Source of the DNA: Bacillus sp. J37
GTDB lineage: Bacteria; Bacillota; Bacilli; Bacillales; Bacillaceae
Direction: 5' to 3'
Length of the DNA: 64,000 bases
Assembly (NCBI RefSeq): GCF_000518865.1
Contig: NZ_JAEK01000006.1
Location: 124,224-188,223, forward strand
The notes beneath the pieces are model-generated. The model was not told the DNA's origin. It did not search any database and saw nothing but the letters and a program-made list of their open reading frames with translations. How positions within the stretch are numbered: position 1 is the stretch's first letter; the number at the start of each line of letters is the position of its first letter. Positions 33,441 through 42,790 of this stretch are shown here, one piece after another. A program made the position numbers and the translations under genes.

Positions 33441-33914
33441 ATGACTTCAAAAACAGAAGCGATTCTTTGGAGTATTGCCTTACCTGGGTTTGCTCAAATA
33501 CTTAATAAAAAATTATTAAAAGGTTTTGTGTTTATCTTTCTTGAATTTTTAATAAATGTTAATAGCAATTTTAATTCAGCAATTATGGCCAGCTACCTAG
33601 GAGAAATGGATAAAGCCTTTGAGGTACTTAATTATCAATGGCTTATGTTTTATCCTTGTGTTTACATGTTTGCCATGTGGGATGCTGTGAAGGACTCGGA
33701 ACAAGGAAAAATGCCCCGTTACTCTTTTTTACCCTATGTATGCAGTGCTTACACTGTTACAGTTGGTACTATGTACGCACCTATTGTAAAATTCAACGGA
33801 ATATCTATTGGACCTATTTTTTTTCCAATACTCTCTTTAATTCCCGGCTTAGGGATTGGAGCACTGATTATGTATTTTTTAAGGAAGCTTGACAGCAGAA
33901 AAAAAGAGAAGTGA
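33441..33914 (+). CDS. Conserved hypothetical membrane protein
   Basis: 157 residues, four likely membrane spans: an N-terminal hydrophobic hairpin (ILWSIALPGFAQILN, KGFVFIFLEFLINVNSNFN), a central span LMFYPCVYMFAMWDA and a C-terminal FFPILSLIPGLGIGALIMYF, then a basic tail. ALPGFxQxLNxK is a recurring motif in small Bacillus membrane proteins of unknown role. The ribosome site is weak (GGGAAG), so the start is uncertain; two ATGs lie seven codons upstream. Confidence 0.68.
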   Translation: MTSKTEAILWSIALPGFAQILNKKLLKGFVFIFLEFLINVNSNFNSAIMASYLGEMDKAFEVLNYQWLMFYPCVYMFAMWDAVKDSEQGKMPRYSFLPYVCSAYTVTVGTMYAPIVKFNGISIGPIFFPILSLIPGLGIGALIMYFLRKLDSRKKEK

Positions 33915-33935
33915 ATTTTTTATAAAAACCCTAAT

Positions 33936-33985
33936 AAAACCAATCCTCTATGCGTATTATTATATGAAGAGATTGGTTTTTCTTT
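33936..33985 (+). terminator. Terminator after membrane protein gene
   Basis: Arms AAAACCAATC/GATTGGTTTT with a 25-base loop, followed by TCTTT. Confidence 0.7.
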
Positions 33986-34036
33986 AATGATTAGTTAGGT
34001 AATTAGTGCAACGATGCTACTATTTTGCCTTTCAGG

Positions 34037-34153
34037 CTCGCCAGATGGCGAGTTTTTCTAATACTATCAGAAAGGATAAAAATTTTATGGATGATAGTAT
34101 AAGAAAAACTAAGGCTTTCGCCATTAGGACTTGGCGACAAGCCAAGTTTTTCT
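34037..34153. repeat. REP-like double hairpin element
   Basis: Two GC-rich hairpins, CTCGCC/GGCGAG and ACTTGGC/GCCAAGT, are each followed by TTTTTCTAAT. Between them ATACTATC (34061) and GATAGTAT (34093) with adjoining AGTTTTTCT/AGAAAAACT form an about 18-bp inverted repeat with one mismatch. This is the structure of a palindromic repetitive unit present in one and a half copies. It fills the gap before the TPR-GTPase gene. Confidence 0.55.
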
Positions 34154-34243
34154 AATGTTTCATGTTATAAAGTGCAGAGGAGTTAATAATAAGATAAACT
34201 ATATATAAATAGTCATTATATGAGGGGTTGTAGGAGGAAGACG

Positions 34244-37003
34244 ATGACGAGAGAAGAACAGCTAATTGAAAAGACATTTTATCGGACCTATTTGCAAGAA
34301 AGTGATGAAAAACATACTGTACATGAATTGGGACAGGTGTATTATGATGAACAAAGCAGGGATGAGAGCTTTGATTTGTCATACATACGATATGCACAAG
34401 GGGAATACTATTTCCATGCACAGGATTACGAAACAGCTATTTTTAAATGGGAAAATATAAAAAATGAACTAGAACCTTGGGCAAAAATGAACATTGGAGA
34501 TGCCTATTATCAGTTGGGCTTACTCTCTGCCGCTGAGGATATGTACACGTCTATTGAAACAGAAGAACTGACGCTGAAAAGTGAAGTAACTCTTAAGTTG
34601 TTTTTCTTATATACAGAACGAGAAAAGCTTGAACATGCCTATGACACGATTCAAAAGGCTGTAATAATTAACCCGGACTATCCTGAAGTAACAAGGACGG
34701 CACGGGATTTTTATGAGGAACAAAATGACGATGAACATGCAGTCAAGTTAGCTGTAAATGAAGCGATACGTACACAAAAAGAAGAATGGTTTTCAGTATT
34801 GACTTCTTATGTAAAAGAAGGTAAAACCAAAATCTTTAGCCCGGATTATTTTGCGGAAGCACTACTTGCAATGTATGAGGCTAGCAGGCCGTCCCTTATT
34901 TCATTTATCGGAGCGTTATGGGATAGCTATAAAAAAGAAGATTCATATCTTTATTGGATCCAAACAATTAATGAATTGGTTCTTTCAACAGTCGAATATA
35001 AAGAGGATGCTGATTGGAATCAAATTGTAGAGCTCTACGAACAAACATTTAAGGAACTGACAGATGGTCGATATTACCTGAAAGAATTACAAGTAGTGAT
35101 TCCACATTTGTTAGCTTGCTGGTTAAAGCTTTCAACAAGAGCGACATCATTATCACCTGCAGCTACTGTGCTCGCATGGAATGAAATTTTCCCGGGGCAG
35201 ATTATTCAAGATGCTGTGTATACAGCAGAGGAAGTTATTTTTGAAGTAGAACATAACCAAAATGGATCAGAACAGGCACTTCAGTTGTTCAAAACGATAA
35301 AAAATTGGGCAGAAACTCATGCACTTGAAGTAGATAAGAGAGTGAGTTGGTGGCTAGAAGAATTAATCAATTCTAACATTAAACAGCATTTTCTGCTTAT
35401 GGGTGAGGAAGGCAGTGGGAAAACAACTTTTGTTAATTCATTACTGGGTGATAAATTCTTTAAAGGCTCAAGTTCAGCCTTTGTTGTTCTGCATGATGAC
35501 GATGAACTTACAATGAGTCAAATTACAAGCAGTGGTCATCGCTATCTTGAAGATCAAAGGGAATTAGTGAAAGAGATGGAAGTGAACCCATCCTCATTGT
35601 TCCAAGTAAAGAGACCATGTATCTTTTTGAATGAGCATCAATGTGCCTTAATTGATTCACCATCCATTCATAAAGATCAAGAAACACGCAATGAGCTCTT
35701 TAATACTTCTTTATTGGCAGACGGAGTACTCTACATTCTTGATGGGTCATCACCACTATCAGAAAACGAAAGTGATATTTTATATCAATTGAAAAAATTT
35801 GCACCTGATGTGAAGGTTCATTTTGTTTTAAATAAGGTAGATTTAATTGCGAGTGATGCTCATACTCAAGCTGTTATGAACGAGATCAAATCGAAAATTG
35901 CAGATATATATCCGGAGGCAGAGATTCTTCCTTATTCTTCATTACATCCATTTGGACAGCAATTAAGTCAATTAAATGCCTTCCTTTCTACTCATTTCCC
36001 ATATGAAATAAAGGAAAAGAAGGAAAAACGGACAGCAAATATTTTAACATTAATAAGAAAGGTTCTAGCTGATCTCCTTCAAAAACGTGTGGATATGGAA
36101 AAAGGTCTCATCTACTCGATAGAATGGAATGAAGATATATTAGTTAGATTAAAGGGTCTCACAAACAAGTTATCTGATTTACAGTATGAAAAAGTAGACA
36201 CAGTTATTTCTGCGTATAAAACATTATTAAAAGTATCGAAAGCAGAATTAACAGAGACAATCCCTAAGTTATTAAAAGAAAGCTCTTCTCTTATTAAAGA
36301 GGATAGTGATTTCAAGCAAATTCACATTACTCTGAATGAAAAGATGAATGCAAAAATACAGGACTATGTCGAAGATAAACTACTGCCAACAGTATTTAAT
36401 CAACTTGAAACATGGATTTCTGCTTCACATGATGAGCTTCTTGAAAGTCAATCATACTTGAACGAAATGAGTGACACATTCAATGATATTTATGAGGAAA
36501 AGAAGCTTTCCCTGCAGTGTGATTTCTCGTTATTAGATGATTGGAACCGTGATATTACTAGAATGACTGGCCGTGTTCGCTATGAAAAGGAAAACATTCT
36601 TTTGAAAAATAAACCAACACAGCTTATATTAAAAGGTGCCGGAAAACTATTCGGTACGATGAATCAAAGCAATCACATGCTATTTAATCAATATAAAAAA
36701 TATGTTGAAAATGAATCGTATGAAGAAGTAACAAATTCAATTGCTAATAAATTATTCCTGCCATTTGAACTATTTGAAAAAGGGCTAAATCAAGATGTTT
36801 CGTCGTTTTTTCAAGGTCCGATTAAAGAGGTTGAAAACACGATAATACAAACAAAAGAAACCATTCAAAATGGCAATGAAGAGTTAGCGAATATGAGGGA
36901 TAATCCTGAAGTCTTCTATGATCCATTAAAACTCTTTGAAGTAAATCTTCTGCAGCAGGACTTTACTCTTCAAGCGAAGAAGGCATATAGTCGTTCAATA
37001 TAA
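34244..37003 (+). CDS. TPR-containing dynamin-like GTPase
   Basis: 919 residues in three parts: an N-terminal helical TPR-like region (about 40-350, e.g. ARWENI-type repeats AIFKWENIKNELEPWAKM, AYYQLGLLSAAEDMY), a GTPase domain (P-loop GEEGSGKTTFVNSLLG near 388, a G3-like ALIDSPS, and G4 NKVD near 540), and a long helical C-terminal part (about 570-910) with coiled-coil character. No membrane span is obvious; a short KGAGKLFGTM stretch near 795 may insert in membrane. Layout is like bacterial dynamin-like proteins, but with the TPR front end. ATG after GGAGGAAGACG. Single gene with its own terminator; cellular role unknown. Confidence 0.72.
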   Translation: MTREEQLIEKTFYRTYLQESDEKHTVHELGQVYYDEQSRDESFDLSYIRYAQGEYYFHAQDYETAIFKWENIKNELEPWAKMNIGDAYYQLGLLSAAEDMYTSIETEELTLKSEVTLKLFFLYTEREKLEHAYDTIQKAVIINPDYPEVTRTARDFYEEQNDDEHAVKLAVNEAIRTQKEEWFSVLTSYVKEGKTKIFSPDYFAEALLAMYEASRPSLISFIGALWDSYKKEDSYLYWIQTINELVLSTVEYKEDADWNQIVELYEQTFKELTDGRYYLKELQVVIPHLLACWLKLSTRATSLSPAATVLAWNEIFPGQIIQDAVYTAEEVIFEVEHNQNGSEQALQLFKTIKNWAETHALEVDKRVSWWLEELINSNIKQHFLLMGEEGSGKTTFVNSLLGDKFFKGSSSAFVVLHDDDELTMSQITSSGHRYLEDQRELVKEMEVNPSSLFQVKRPCIFLNEHQCALIDSPSIHKDQETRNELFNTSLLADGVLYILDGSSPLSENESDILYQLKKFAPDVKVHFVLNKVDLIASDAHTQAVMNEIKSKIADIYPEAEILPYSSLHPFGQQLSQLNAFLSTHFPYEIKEKKEKRTANILTLIRKVLADLLQKRVDMEKGLIYSIEWNEDILVRLKGLTNKLSDLQYEKVDTVISAYKTLLKVSKAELTETIPKLLKESSSLIKEDSDFKQIHITLNEKMNAKIQDYVEDKLLPTVFNQLETWISASHDELLESQSYLNEMSDTFNDIYEEKKLSLQCDFSLLDDWNRDITRMTGRVRYEKENILLKNKPTQLILKGAGKLFGTMNQSNHMLFNQYKKYVENESYEEVTNSIANKLFLPFELFEKGLNQDVSSFFQGPIKEVENTIIQTKETIQNGNEELANMRDNPEVFYDPLKLFEVNLLQQDFTLQAKKAYSRSI

Positions 37004-37006
37004 ATG

Positions 37007-37042
37007 GAAAAGAGGCGATTTTTAATAACGTCTCTTTTTTTT
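37007..37042 (+). terminator. Terminator after TPR-GTPase gene
   Basis: AAAGAGGCG/CGTCTCTTT arms with one G-T pair, followed by TTTTT. Confidence 0.8.
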
Positions 37043-37109
37043 CGTCAAAACAGAGGTAGAAAGGACTATAATAAAAATAACGAAAAAATTTTTAGGAGCA
37101 CAATAACAC

Positions 37110-38144
37110 ATGTCAAAAAAATCATTTAAACCAAAAGTAAAAAGATATATTCTCATCTTGCTAGTACTAGTCATCATAGCGTTTATCCCAACACCCTATT
37201 ATCTATATCAACCAGGACCATTGGAAGAACTGGCACCGATTATTAAGGTAGAGAATGGATATGAGAATGAAGAGGGAAGCTTTCACTTAACAACTGTCCT
37301 ACAAATAAAGGCTAATCCTTATTTATTAGCATATGGTCTAGTAGCACCAAATATAGATGTAATGGAGGAAGAGAGTGTAAAAGGAGATCTATCAGATGCC
37401 GAATATAATAGATTGTTAGATTTTATGATGAAGGATTCACAGCAGAATGCACTGGTTGCAGCTTTTAGAGCCGCTGATGAAGAAGTTACTATAAATTATC
37501 AAGGTATATTTGTCAGAGGTATTGTAGCTGATTCACCTGCAAAGAATATCCTGAAAGTAGGCGACATTATTACAAGTGTAGATGGTAACAAAATCGTTGA
37601 AGCACCTGAATTTATTGATTATATCCAACAGAATAAAAATATAGGTGATCGTGCAGCACTAACTATTTTACGAGGTAAAAAAGAACTTGAAAAAACAGTG
37701 GACATTATTATGTTAGATGAGTCTACTGGTAAAGTAGGTATCGGGATTGCGCCTGAAGAGGAATTTACCGCAACCATCCCAAAAACAGTCAGCATCACAA
37801 GTGAAGATATTGGGGGGCCATCAGCAGGACTTATGTTCTCTTTAGAAATCCTTAACCAGTTAACAGCTGATGACCTTACAAAGGGATACAAAATTGCAGG
37901 TACAGGAACGATCGATCATAACGGAAATGTTGGCCAAATTGGGGGCATCACCCATAAAGTTATCGCTGCTGAAGAAGAAGGTGCGGATATCTTTTTTGCT
38001 CCGAAAGACTTAACTGAGCTTGACCAAAATGAAAAGGATGCTATTGCCCAAGCTGAGGATAAGGGATATAACGTTAAAATTGTCCCGGTAAGTACTCTGT
38101 CAGAAGCGGTAGAGTATCTGAAAAGGTTAGAAGAGAAGAAGTAG
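37110..38144 (+). CDS. ylbL: YlbL-type Lon-like serine protease with PDZ domain
   Basis: 344 residues: one N-terminal membrane anchor (about 12-30, ILILLVLVIIAFIPTPYYLY), a PDZ domain (about 130-210, GIVADSPAKNILKVGDIITS), and a Lon-type Ser-Lys protease domain with Ser in GGPSAGLMFSLE and Lys in GGITHKVIAAEEEGAD. Membrane-bound with the catalytic part outside. In B. subtilis YlbL degrades the checkpoint inhibitor YneA together with CtpA (established). Its usual neighbours (coaD, ylbM) are absent. AGGAGCACAATAAC precedes the ATG. Confidence 0.9.
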   Translation: MSKKSFKPKVKRYILILLVLVIIAFIPTPYYLYQPGPLEELAPIIKVENGYENEEGSFHLTTVLQIKANPYLLAYGLVAPNIDVMEEESVKGDLSDAEYNRLLDFMMKDSQQNALVAAFRAADEEVTINYQGIFVRGIVADSPAKNILKVGDIITSVDGNKIVEAPEFIDYIQQNKNIGDRAALTILRGKKELEKTVDIIMLDESTGKVGIGIAPEEEFTATIPKTVSITSEDIGGPSAGLMFSLEILNQLTADDLTKGYKIAGTGTIDHNGNVGQIGGITHKVIAAEEEGADIFFAPKDLTELDQNEKDAIAQAEDKGYNVKIVPVSTLSEAVEYLKRLEEKK

Positions 38145-38162
38145 GACATACATTTCTAGTAC

Positions 38163-38199
38163 GCAGTCTGATGAACATGAATCATCTGACTGCTTTTTT
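38163..38199 (+). terminator. Terminator after ylbL
   Basis: GCAGTC-GATGA/TCATC-GACTGC arms with a single T-T mismatch, loop of seven, then TTTTTTC. Confidence 0.85.
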
Positions 38200-38217
38200 C
38201 ATATATGGCGGTTTGCA

Positions 38218-38322
38218 ATGAAGGACAGGGTACCAAGCGAAACGACCTTCATAAAGGGAATGAAGGACAAAATTGGTGAGAGACAATAGAACAAAGTCCT
38301 TCATTAAAGGATGAAGGACTTT
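38218..38322. repeat. ATGAAGGAC repeat cluster and hairpin
   Basis: ATGAAGGAC occurs at 38218, 38260 and 38311, with its complement G(A/T)CCTTCAT at 38244 and 38296. The last pair gives a perfect 13-base hairpin CAAAGTCCTTCAT/ATGAAGGACTTTG, which may also terminate the minus-strand sugar operon. Confidence 0.55.
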
Positions 38323-38357
38323 GTTTAAAGAAATTAAATTGTATCAACACAGTGATC

Positions 38358-39455
38358 TTATTGGGAAACTTCCTGTTCCACATCTAAAGAATCAGGTCTT
38401 TTACACGTGCTTTCCATTTGATAATGTCTTCCTTGATCAGAAGAATCATGGAAGCCGTGCATAGCCTCTAATACATGGTAGGCAAGTTCGCTGCTTGCAC
38501 GATATGTCCCACCGTTTAGAATAGCGTTTGCCATATCTGCTACACCTAGACCTCTGCTATTTTGAGCATAGCCATAGGATAATGGGACTTCTACAAATTC
38601 TTTTTCACCCTTTTTTCGAATTTTAACAGGTCCACCGAATGTATTTGGGTCTGGTACAAGTAATGTACCTTCACTTCCATAGATCTCAATAGGAGGAAGT
38701 GAAGAGCCGCCCATTGCATCAAAACTAGTGGTAATGGTTCCAACTGCTCCTGATGCAAAATCAATCACACCTGAAATATGGGTAGGTGTTTGTACGTTGA
38801 TTTTTTCACCAGCTTTTGGCTCACTTGAAACGATTCGTTCTGGATAACTAATTCTGGTAGAACCTGAGATTCGTTGAATAGGTCCTAATAACGAAACAAG
38901 GGCAGTTAAATAATATGGCCCCATATCGAACATCGGACCGCCACCGATATCATAGAAAAAGGCTGGATCTGGATGCCAGTGTTCATGGCCGCGGCTGATC
39001 ATGAAGGCTGAAGCACCGATTGGAACACCGATTTCACCTTGTTCAATAAGCTTGATGGAAGTTTGAATACCTGCACCTAAAAACGTGTCTGGAGCGCTTC
39101 CAACTAGGAGATTGTGTTTTATAGCTGTCTCTAAAATTTGCTTTCCTTCCTCACGTGTGACTGCAAGCGGTTTTTCTGTATAAACATGTTTGCCAGCTTC
39201 TAGAGCTTGAATACATACAGCAGCATGTGCTTTTGGAATCGTTAAGTTGATCACTAGTTGAATATCAGAATCATCAAGAAGCTCTTGAACTGAATATGCT
39301 TTTGGGATCCCAAACTTTGTTGCTTGTGATTGGGCACGTTCCACATCTAGATCAGCACAAGCTACAAGTTCAAGATGCTCAAAATTTTGACAATTTTCCA
39401 TGTAGATAGAGCTAATATTTCCACACCCTATAATTCCGATTTTTAACTTTTTCAT
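38358..39455 (-). CDS. Gfo/Idh/MocA-family dehydrogenase
   Basis: 365 residues. NAD(P)-binding Rossmann motif KIGIIGCGNISSIYMENC at the N terminus, EKPLAVTREEGKQIL and the C-terminal sugar-binding domain (GGGPMFDMGPYYL). The lysine of EKP is the usual catalytic residue. GGAGGTTTGAAT precedes the ATG; 24 in-frame codons upstream lie in the ThuA gene end. Third gene of a minus-strand operon with a ThuA-like protein and another dehydrogenase; likely oxidises or reduces a sugar at C3 or a similar position. Confidence 0.85.
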   Translation of the reverse strand: MKKLKIGIIGCGNISSIYMENCQNFEHLELVACADLDVERAQSQATKFGIPKAYSVQELLDDSDIQLVINLTIPKAHAAVCIQALEAGKHVYTEKPLAVTREEGKQILETAIKHNLLVGSAPDTFLGAGIQTSIKLIEQGEIGVPIGASAFMISRGHEHWHPDPAFFYDIGGGPMFDMGPYYLTALVSLLGPIQRISGSTRISYPERIVSSEPKAGEKINVQTPTHISGVIDFASGAVGTITTSFDAMGGSSLPPIEIYGSEGTLLVPDPNTFGGPVKIRKKGEKEFVEVPLSYGYAQNSRGLGVADMANAILNGGTYRASSELAYHVLEAMHGFHDSSDQGRHYQMESTCKRPDSLDVEQEVSQ

Positions 39456-39480
39456 ATTCAAACCTCCATATTTTAATAGA

Positions 39481-40209
39481 TTATTGACTATCACCCATAC
39501 CTGTATAAGAACGCCCATTTGCTGCAACTGCTAAACCTTCGGCACGTTGTTTACCTTCTGCTGCCCATAAGAAACCGCGACGCATCATAAGTGAAACTTC
39601 AGGCATTGAGACGATGTTTGCTTTATGACCTAATGAATTATAAAAAACATTTCCAAGTCCCCAGCGTTTTGTCCAAACTACAGGCATATCAACTGCTTTA
39701 TTTGCTGCATGAGGTCCGTCAACAACAGGGAAACGTGTTGTGGCTAACACTTCAACAGCTGGATCGAAATGGAGATAGTATTGTTCACTTACGACCTTAA
39801 AATCAGAAAGTCCTTCTAAAAGCGGACTTGTTGAATGCTTGATGTTCACCATGTATTCCACACCGTCATTTCCAGGGTGTGCAACCCAGTTTCCGCCGGT
39901 CATAAATTGCCAGTCTACATTATTTCGGAATGAGTCACACATTCCGCCGTGACATCCTGCTAAGCCAACACCGTTCATGACAGCTTCTGAAATATTCAGT
40001 ACATATTTTTTTTCGATTTCTCCCATTGTCCAGTGCGGAACAATAAGGTCTAAAGATTTTAATTTTTCCGTATCTGCGTAAGAATTTAAGGAATCAGATA
40101 CTTCTACATTGAAATTTTCTTCTTCAAGAATTCCTTTGAAAATTTGACTTATTTGTTCCGGTTCATGGCCGTCCCAGCCGCCCCAAACGATTAATGCATT
40201 TTTTTTCAT
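39481..40209 (-). CDS. ThuA-like protein
   Basis: 242-residue ThuA domain (glutamine-amidotransferase-like fold): ALIVWGGWDGHEPEQ at the N terminus, GVGLAGCHGGMCDSFRNN, GGNWVAHPG, TRWGLGNVFYNSLGH-type end. ThuA of Sinorhizobium works with ThuB on trehalose and related disaccharides through 3-keto intermediates (family knowledge). Flanked by two Gfo/Idh/MocA dehydrogenases, consistent with such a pathway. AGGAGTG precedes the ATG. Confidence 0.85.
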   Translation of the reverse strand: MKKNALIVWGGWDGHEPEQISQIFKGILEEENFNVEVSDSLNSYADTEKLKSLDLIVPHWTMGEIEKKYVLNISEAVMNGVGLAGCHGGMCDSFRNNVDWQFMTGGNWVAHPGNDGVEYMVNIKHSTSPLLEGLSDFKVVSEQYYLHFDPAVEVLATTRFPVVDGPHAANKAVDMPVVWTKRWGLGNVFYNSLGHKANIVSMPEVSLMMRRGFLWAAEGKQRAEGLAVAANGRSYTGMGDSQ

Positions 40210-40244
40210 AGTTAAACACTCCTTAATAGGTTAAGTAAAAAATA

Positions 40245-41408
40245 TTAAACGTCAGACACTTTAATCCATTGGCGCTTTTCAATTGAGCGGTCAACAGCTT
40301 CTAAAACTTGTTGACATTTCACACCATCACGGAAGTTTGGAACAGGCTGACGGTCTTCTTTAAACGCTTCCATTAATTCGACTACTTCATGAATAAATGT
40401 GTGTTCATATCCGATTGTGTGTCCTGGTGGCCACCAGTTTTCTGCAAATGCGTGAGCCGGGTCTGTTGCTAGAACTCGACGGAATCCTTGAACATCATCA
40501 CGATCATCTGTGAAGTATACTTGAAGCTCATTCATTCGTTCGAAATCAAAGACAACACTTCCTTTACTGCCATTGATTTCAAATGAATTCGTACAACGAT
40601 GTCCTGAGGCATATCGTGTTGCTTCAAAGCTTCCTAAAGCTCCATTAGCGAAGCGTGTTAAGAATAAGGTAGCATCATCAACTGTTACCTCACCTTTTTC
40701 AGCATTTTCATCACTACCCCCTGCGGATAAACCGGAAGTACCTGTTGTAATTGGTCTTTGCTTAATAAACGTTTCACTCATACCAATTACTTCTGTCATA
40801 TCGCCTATCAAATAATGTGCCAGGTCAATTAAATGAGCTCCTAGGTCTCCATGGGAACCAGACCCGGCAATTTCTTTTTGAAGTCTCCAAGCAAGAGGGA
40901 AGTTCGGATCAACTAACCAATCTTGTAAGAACCAGGCACGGAAATGATAGATATCACCTAATCTGCCTTCTTCAATTAATTTTTTTGCTAGCATAACGGC
41001 AGGAGCGAAACGGTAGTTGAAGCCTACCATATGCTTCACACCAGCAGCCTCAACAACCTCAAGCATTTCTCTGGAATCTTCAAGTGTAAGCGCTAACGGT
41101 TTTTCGCAAAAAACATGCTTGCCTGCTTTTGCAGCGGCAATTGTAATTTCCTTATGTACATCACTCGGTGCATTTATATCGATTAAATCGATATCATCAC
41201 GTTGAATAAGTTCCTTCCATTCAGTTGTGTATTCCTCCCAGCCGAATTGTTTGGCAGCTTCTTTCACACCCTCTGGATTACGTCCGCAAATTACTTTCAT
41301 TTCAGGATGAACGGTATTTGGGAAGAAAAGTGGAAGGTCACGATATGCGTGGCTATGAGCTTTCCCCATGAATTTATAGCCAATCATACCAACTTTAATA
41401 TTGTTCAT
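40245..41408 (-). CDS. Gfo/Idh/MocA-family dehydrogenase
   Basis: 387 residues. IKVGMIGYKFMGKAHSHAYR is the nucleotide-binding N terminus; CEKPLALTLEDSREML carries the catalytic lysine; GSGSHGDLGAHLIDLAHYL has the conserved Asp/His pair. First gene of the minus-strand operon; AAAGGGGGATATGTT precedes the ATG. Closest in style to ThuB/YvaA-type sugar dehydrogenases; substrate not readable from sequence. Confidence 0.86.
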   Translation of the reverse strand: MNNIKVGMIGYKFMGKAHSHAYRDLPLFFPNTVHPEMKVICGRNPEGVKEAAKQFGWEEYTTEWKELIQRDDIDLIDINAPSDVHKEITIAAAKAGKHVFCEKPLALTLEDSREMLEVVEAAGVKHMVGFNYRFAPAVMLAKKLIEEGRLGDIYHFRAWFLQDWLVDPNFPLAWRLQKEIAGSGSHGDLGAHLIDLAHYLIGDMTEVIGMSETFIKQRPITTGTSGLSAGGSDENAEKGEVTVDDATLFLTRFANGALGSFEATRYASGHRCTNSFEINGSKGSVVFDFERMNELQVYFTDDRDDVQGFRRVLATDPAHAFAENWWPPGHTIGYEHTFIHEVVELMEAFKEDRQPVPNFRDGVKCQQVLEAVDRSIEKRQWIKVSDV

Positions 41409-41460
41409 AACATATCCCCCTTTAAAAGTTTTATAGAATTGGTTTTAAAATCTATGATCA

Positions 41461-41493
41461 GTACTAGTACCGGAGATCATCTGGTACTAGTAC
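41461..41493. promoter_or_regulatory. Pair of GTACTAGTAC palindromes
   Basis: Two identical self-palindromic 10-mers (41461-41470 and 41484-41493) with centres 23 bp apart, about two helical turns. They lie at the lacI stop and upstream of the dehydrogenase operon. They could be paired operators or form one hairpin GGTACTAGTAC. Confidence 0.5.
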
Positions 41494-42518
41494 ATGTCAA
41501 GTGAGGTTGATTTGCGTTCAATTAATGTTACCGGTAGTCGAATTTGTTGTTCAGATTCATTATCTGAGATAAAATTCAATATTTTTTCAGCTGCCAGTTT
41601 TCCCATTTCATATAGTGGAACCCTTACAGTTGTAAGTGGAGGTGATGTCATTCTTGCGATTTCAGAATCATCATAGCCAATGATTGCATAATCTGTGCCT
41701 GCTTGAAGACCTAGTTCACCCAAGCCTTGCATAAGTCCAATTGCCATTCGGTCATTCGCAGAAAAGATCGCTTTAGATGTAGGTAGTAACTTTGAAATTT
41801 CTTTAGCAGCTTGATAACCGCTTTTTCTACTATAATTACCTTCGAAAACAAATTCCTTAGAAAATCGCTCATTCCTTTTATCGAAAGCTTGTTTATACCC
41901 TTTGAAACGGTCAAGACTATTTGAATATTCCTTAGGTCCATTAATGAAAATAACATGTCGGAATCCTTTATCAAGTAAAAAGGATGTTGCTTGGAAACTA
42001 CCACCTACATGATCTGCATCAATCGTGTGAAAGGAATAGCCGGAATAAGTTTGGTTAATAAGGCAATAAGGTAATTGTAATTGATGAAGTTCTTCTATAG
42101 CTTCTATTTCTGCAGCATTATCGCTGGAGCCTAAAATAATGCATCCATCAACACGTTGTGATTGAAAAAGCTGTACATAATTTTTTCGCTCATCTGGAGT
42201 TTGAAAAAGCAAAAGTAAGCCATAGCCAGATTCTCCAAGCTTTGCACCAATACCACTGACTATCTCTGAAAAATAATGAGTGGACATGACATTCACCTTT
42301 GGTAAATAGGGAACGATCACACCGATGTTATGGCTTTTTCCCTTTGCAAAGTTTTGTGCAATGACATTAGGGTGATAATTAAGCTCTTTAGCAGCCTGAA
42401 GTACTTTGCGTTTTGTCTCTTCGCGCAGAGGCGAAACATTGTTGAACACCCGGGAAACAGTCGCTTCGGAAACGCCTGCTAATCTGGCAACATCTTTTCT
42501 ATTAGCTAATGTATTCAC
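41487..42518 (-). CDS. LacI-family regulator of the minus-strand sugar operon
   Basis: About 343 residues: HTH NRKDVARLAGVSEATVSRVF, hinge VIAQNFAKGKSHNIGVIVP, and a ribose-binding-like effector domain. Start uncertain: the GTG chosen and a TTG two codons upstream both lack a proper ribosome site, although GGGGGTG overlaps them. Lies upstream of and in line with the dehydrogenase-ThuA genes, so it probably controls them. Confidence 0.83.
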   Translation of the reverse strand: MNTLANRKDVARLAGVSEATVSRVFNNVSPLREETKRKVLQAAKELNYHPNVIAQNFAKGKSHNIGVIVPYLPKVNVMSTHYFSEIVSGIGAKLGESGYGLLLLFQTPDERKNYVQLFQSQRVDGCIILGSSDNAAEIEAIEELHQLQLPYCLINQTYSGYSFHTIDADHVGGSFQATSFLLDKGFRHVIFINGPKEYSNSLDRFKGYKQAFDKRNERFSKEFVFEGNYSRKSGYQAAKEISKLLPTSKAIFSANDRMAIGLMQGLGELGLQAGTDYAIIGYDDSEIARMTSPPLTTVRVPLYEMGKLAAEKILNFISDNESEQQIRLPVTLIERKSTSLDMY

Positions 42519-42790
42519 CCCCAAAACATATTATGTACACGCGTTCATTTTCTCTTGTTTTGAAGGAAATGTCAATATGAAATCTATGAAAAAAGGAAAT
42601 TACTTGAATGTAGAAAAAAATAAATGTTTTTTAGGTTTATCTCTAGTTAATTAGGGTATGTAAAAAATACAGTATCCCCCCTGATACTTTCTATATGAAA
42701 AACTTGAGGAGCCTCTGTACTTTGTATAGAGGTTTACTTTTTGTATTTGATAAAAAAATGGGCCATTTTACCTGATTTGGAAATTAGGTG
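42519..42790. other. Divergent intergenic region between two LacI genes
   Basis: No frame is convincing. It holds the promoter region of the minus-strand lacI (ACGCGT and TACATAATATG near 42530) and a small CCTCT/AGAGG hairpin near 42711-42740 of unknown meaning. Confidence 0.4.

Noticed and set aside
33320-33505. 61-codon open frame before the membrane protein
   Set aside because: No family match and overlaps a better-supported gene in another frame.
34244-37003. Defence island or prophage around the TPR-GTPase
   Set aside because: No integrase, restriction, toxin or phage genes lie nearby; neighbours are housekeeping or metabolic genes.
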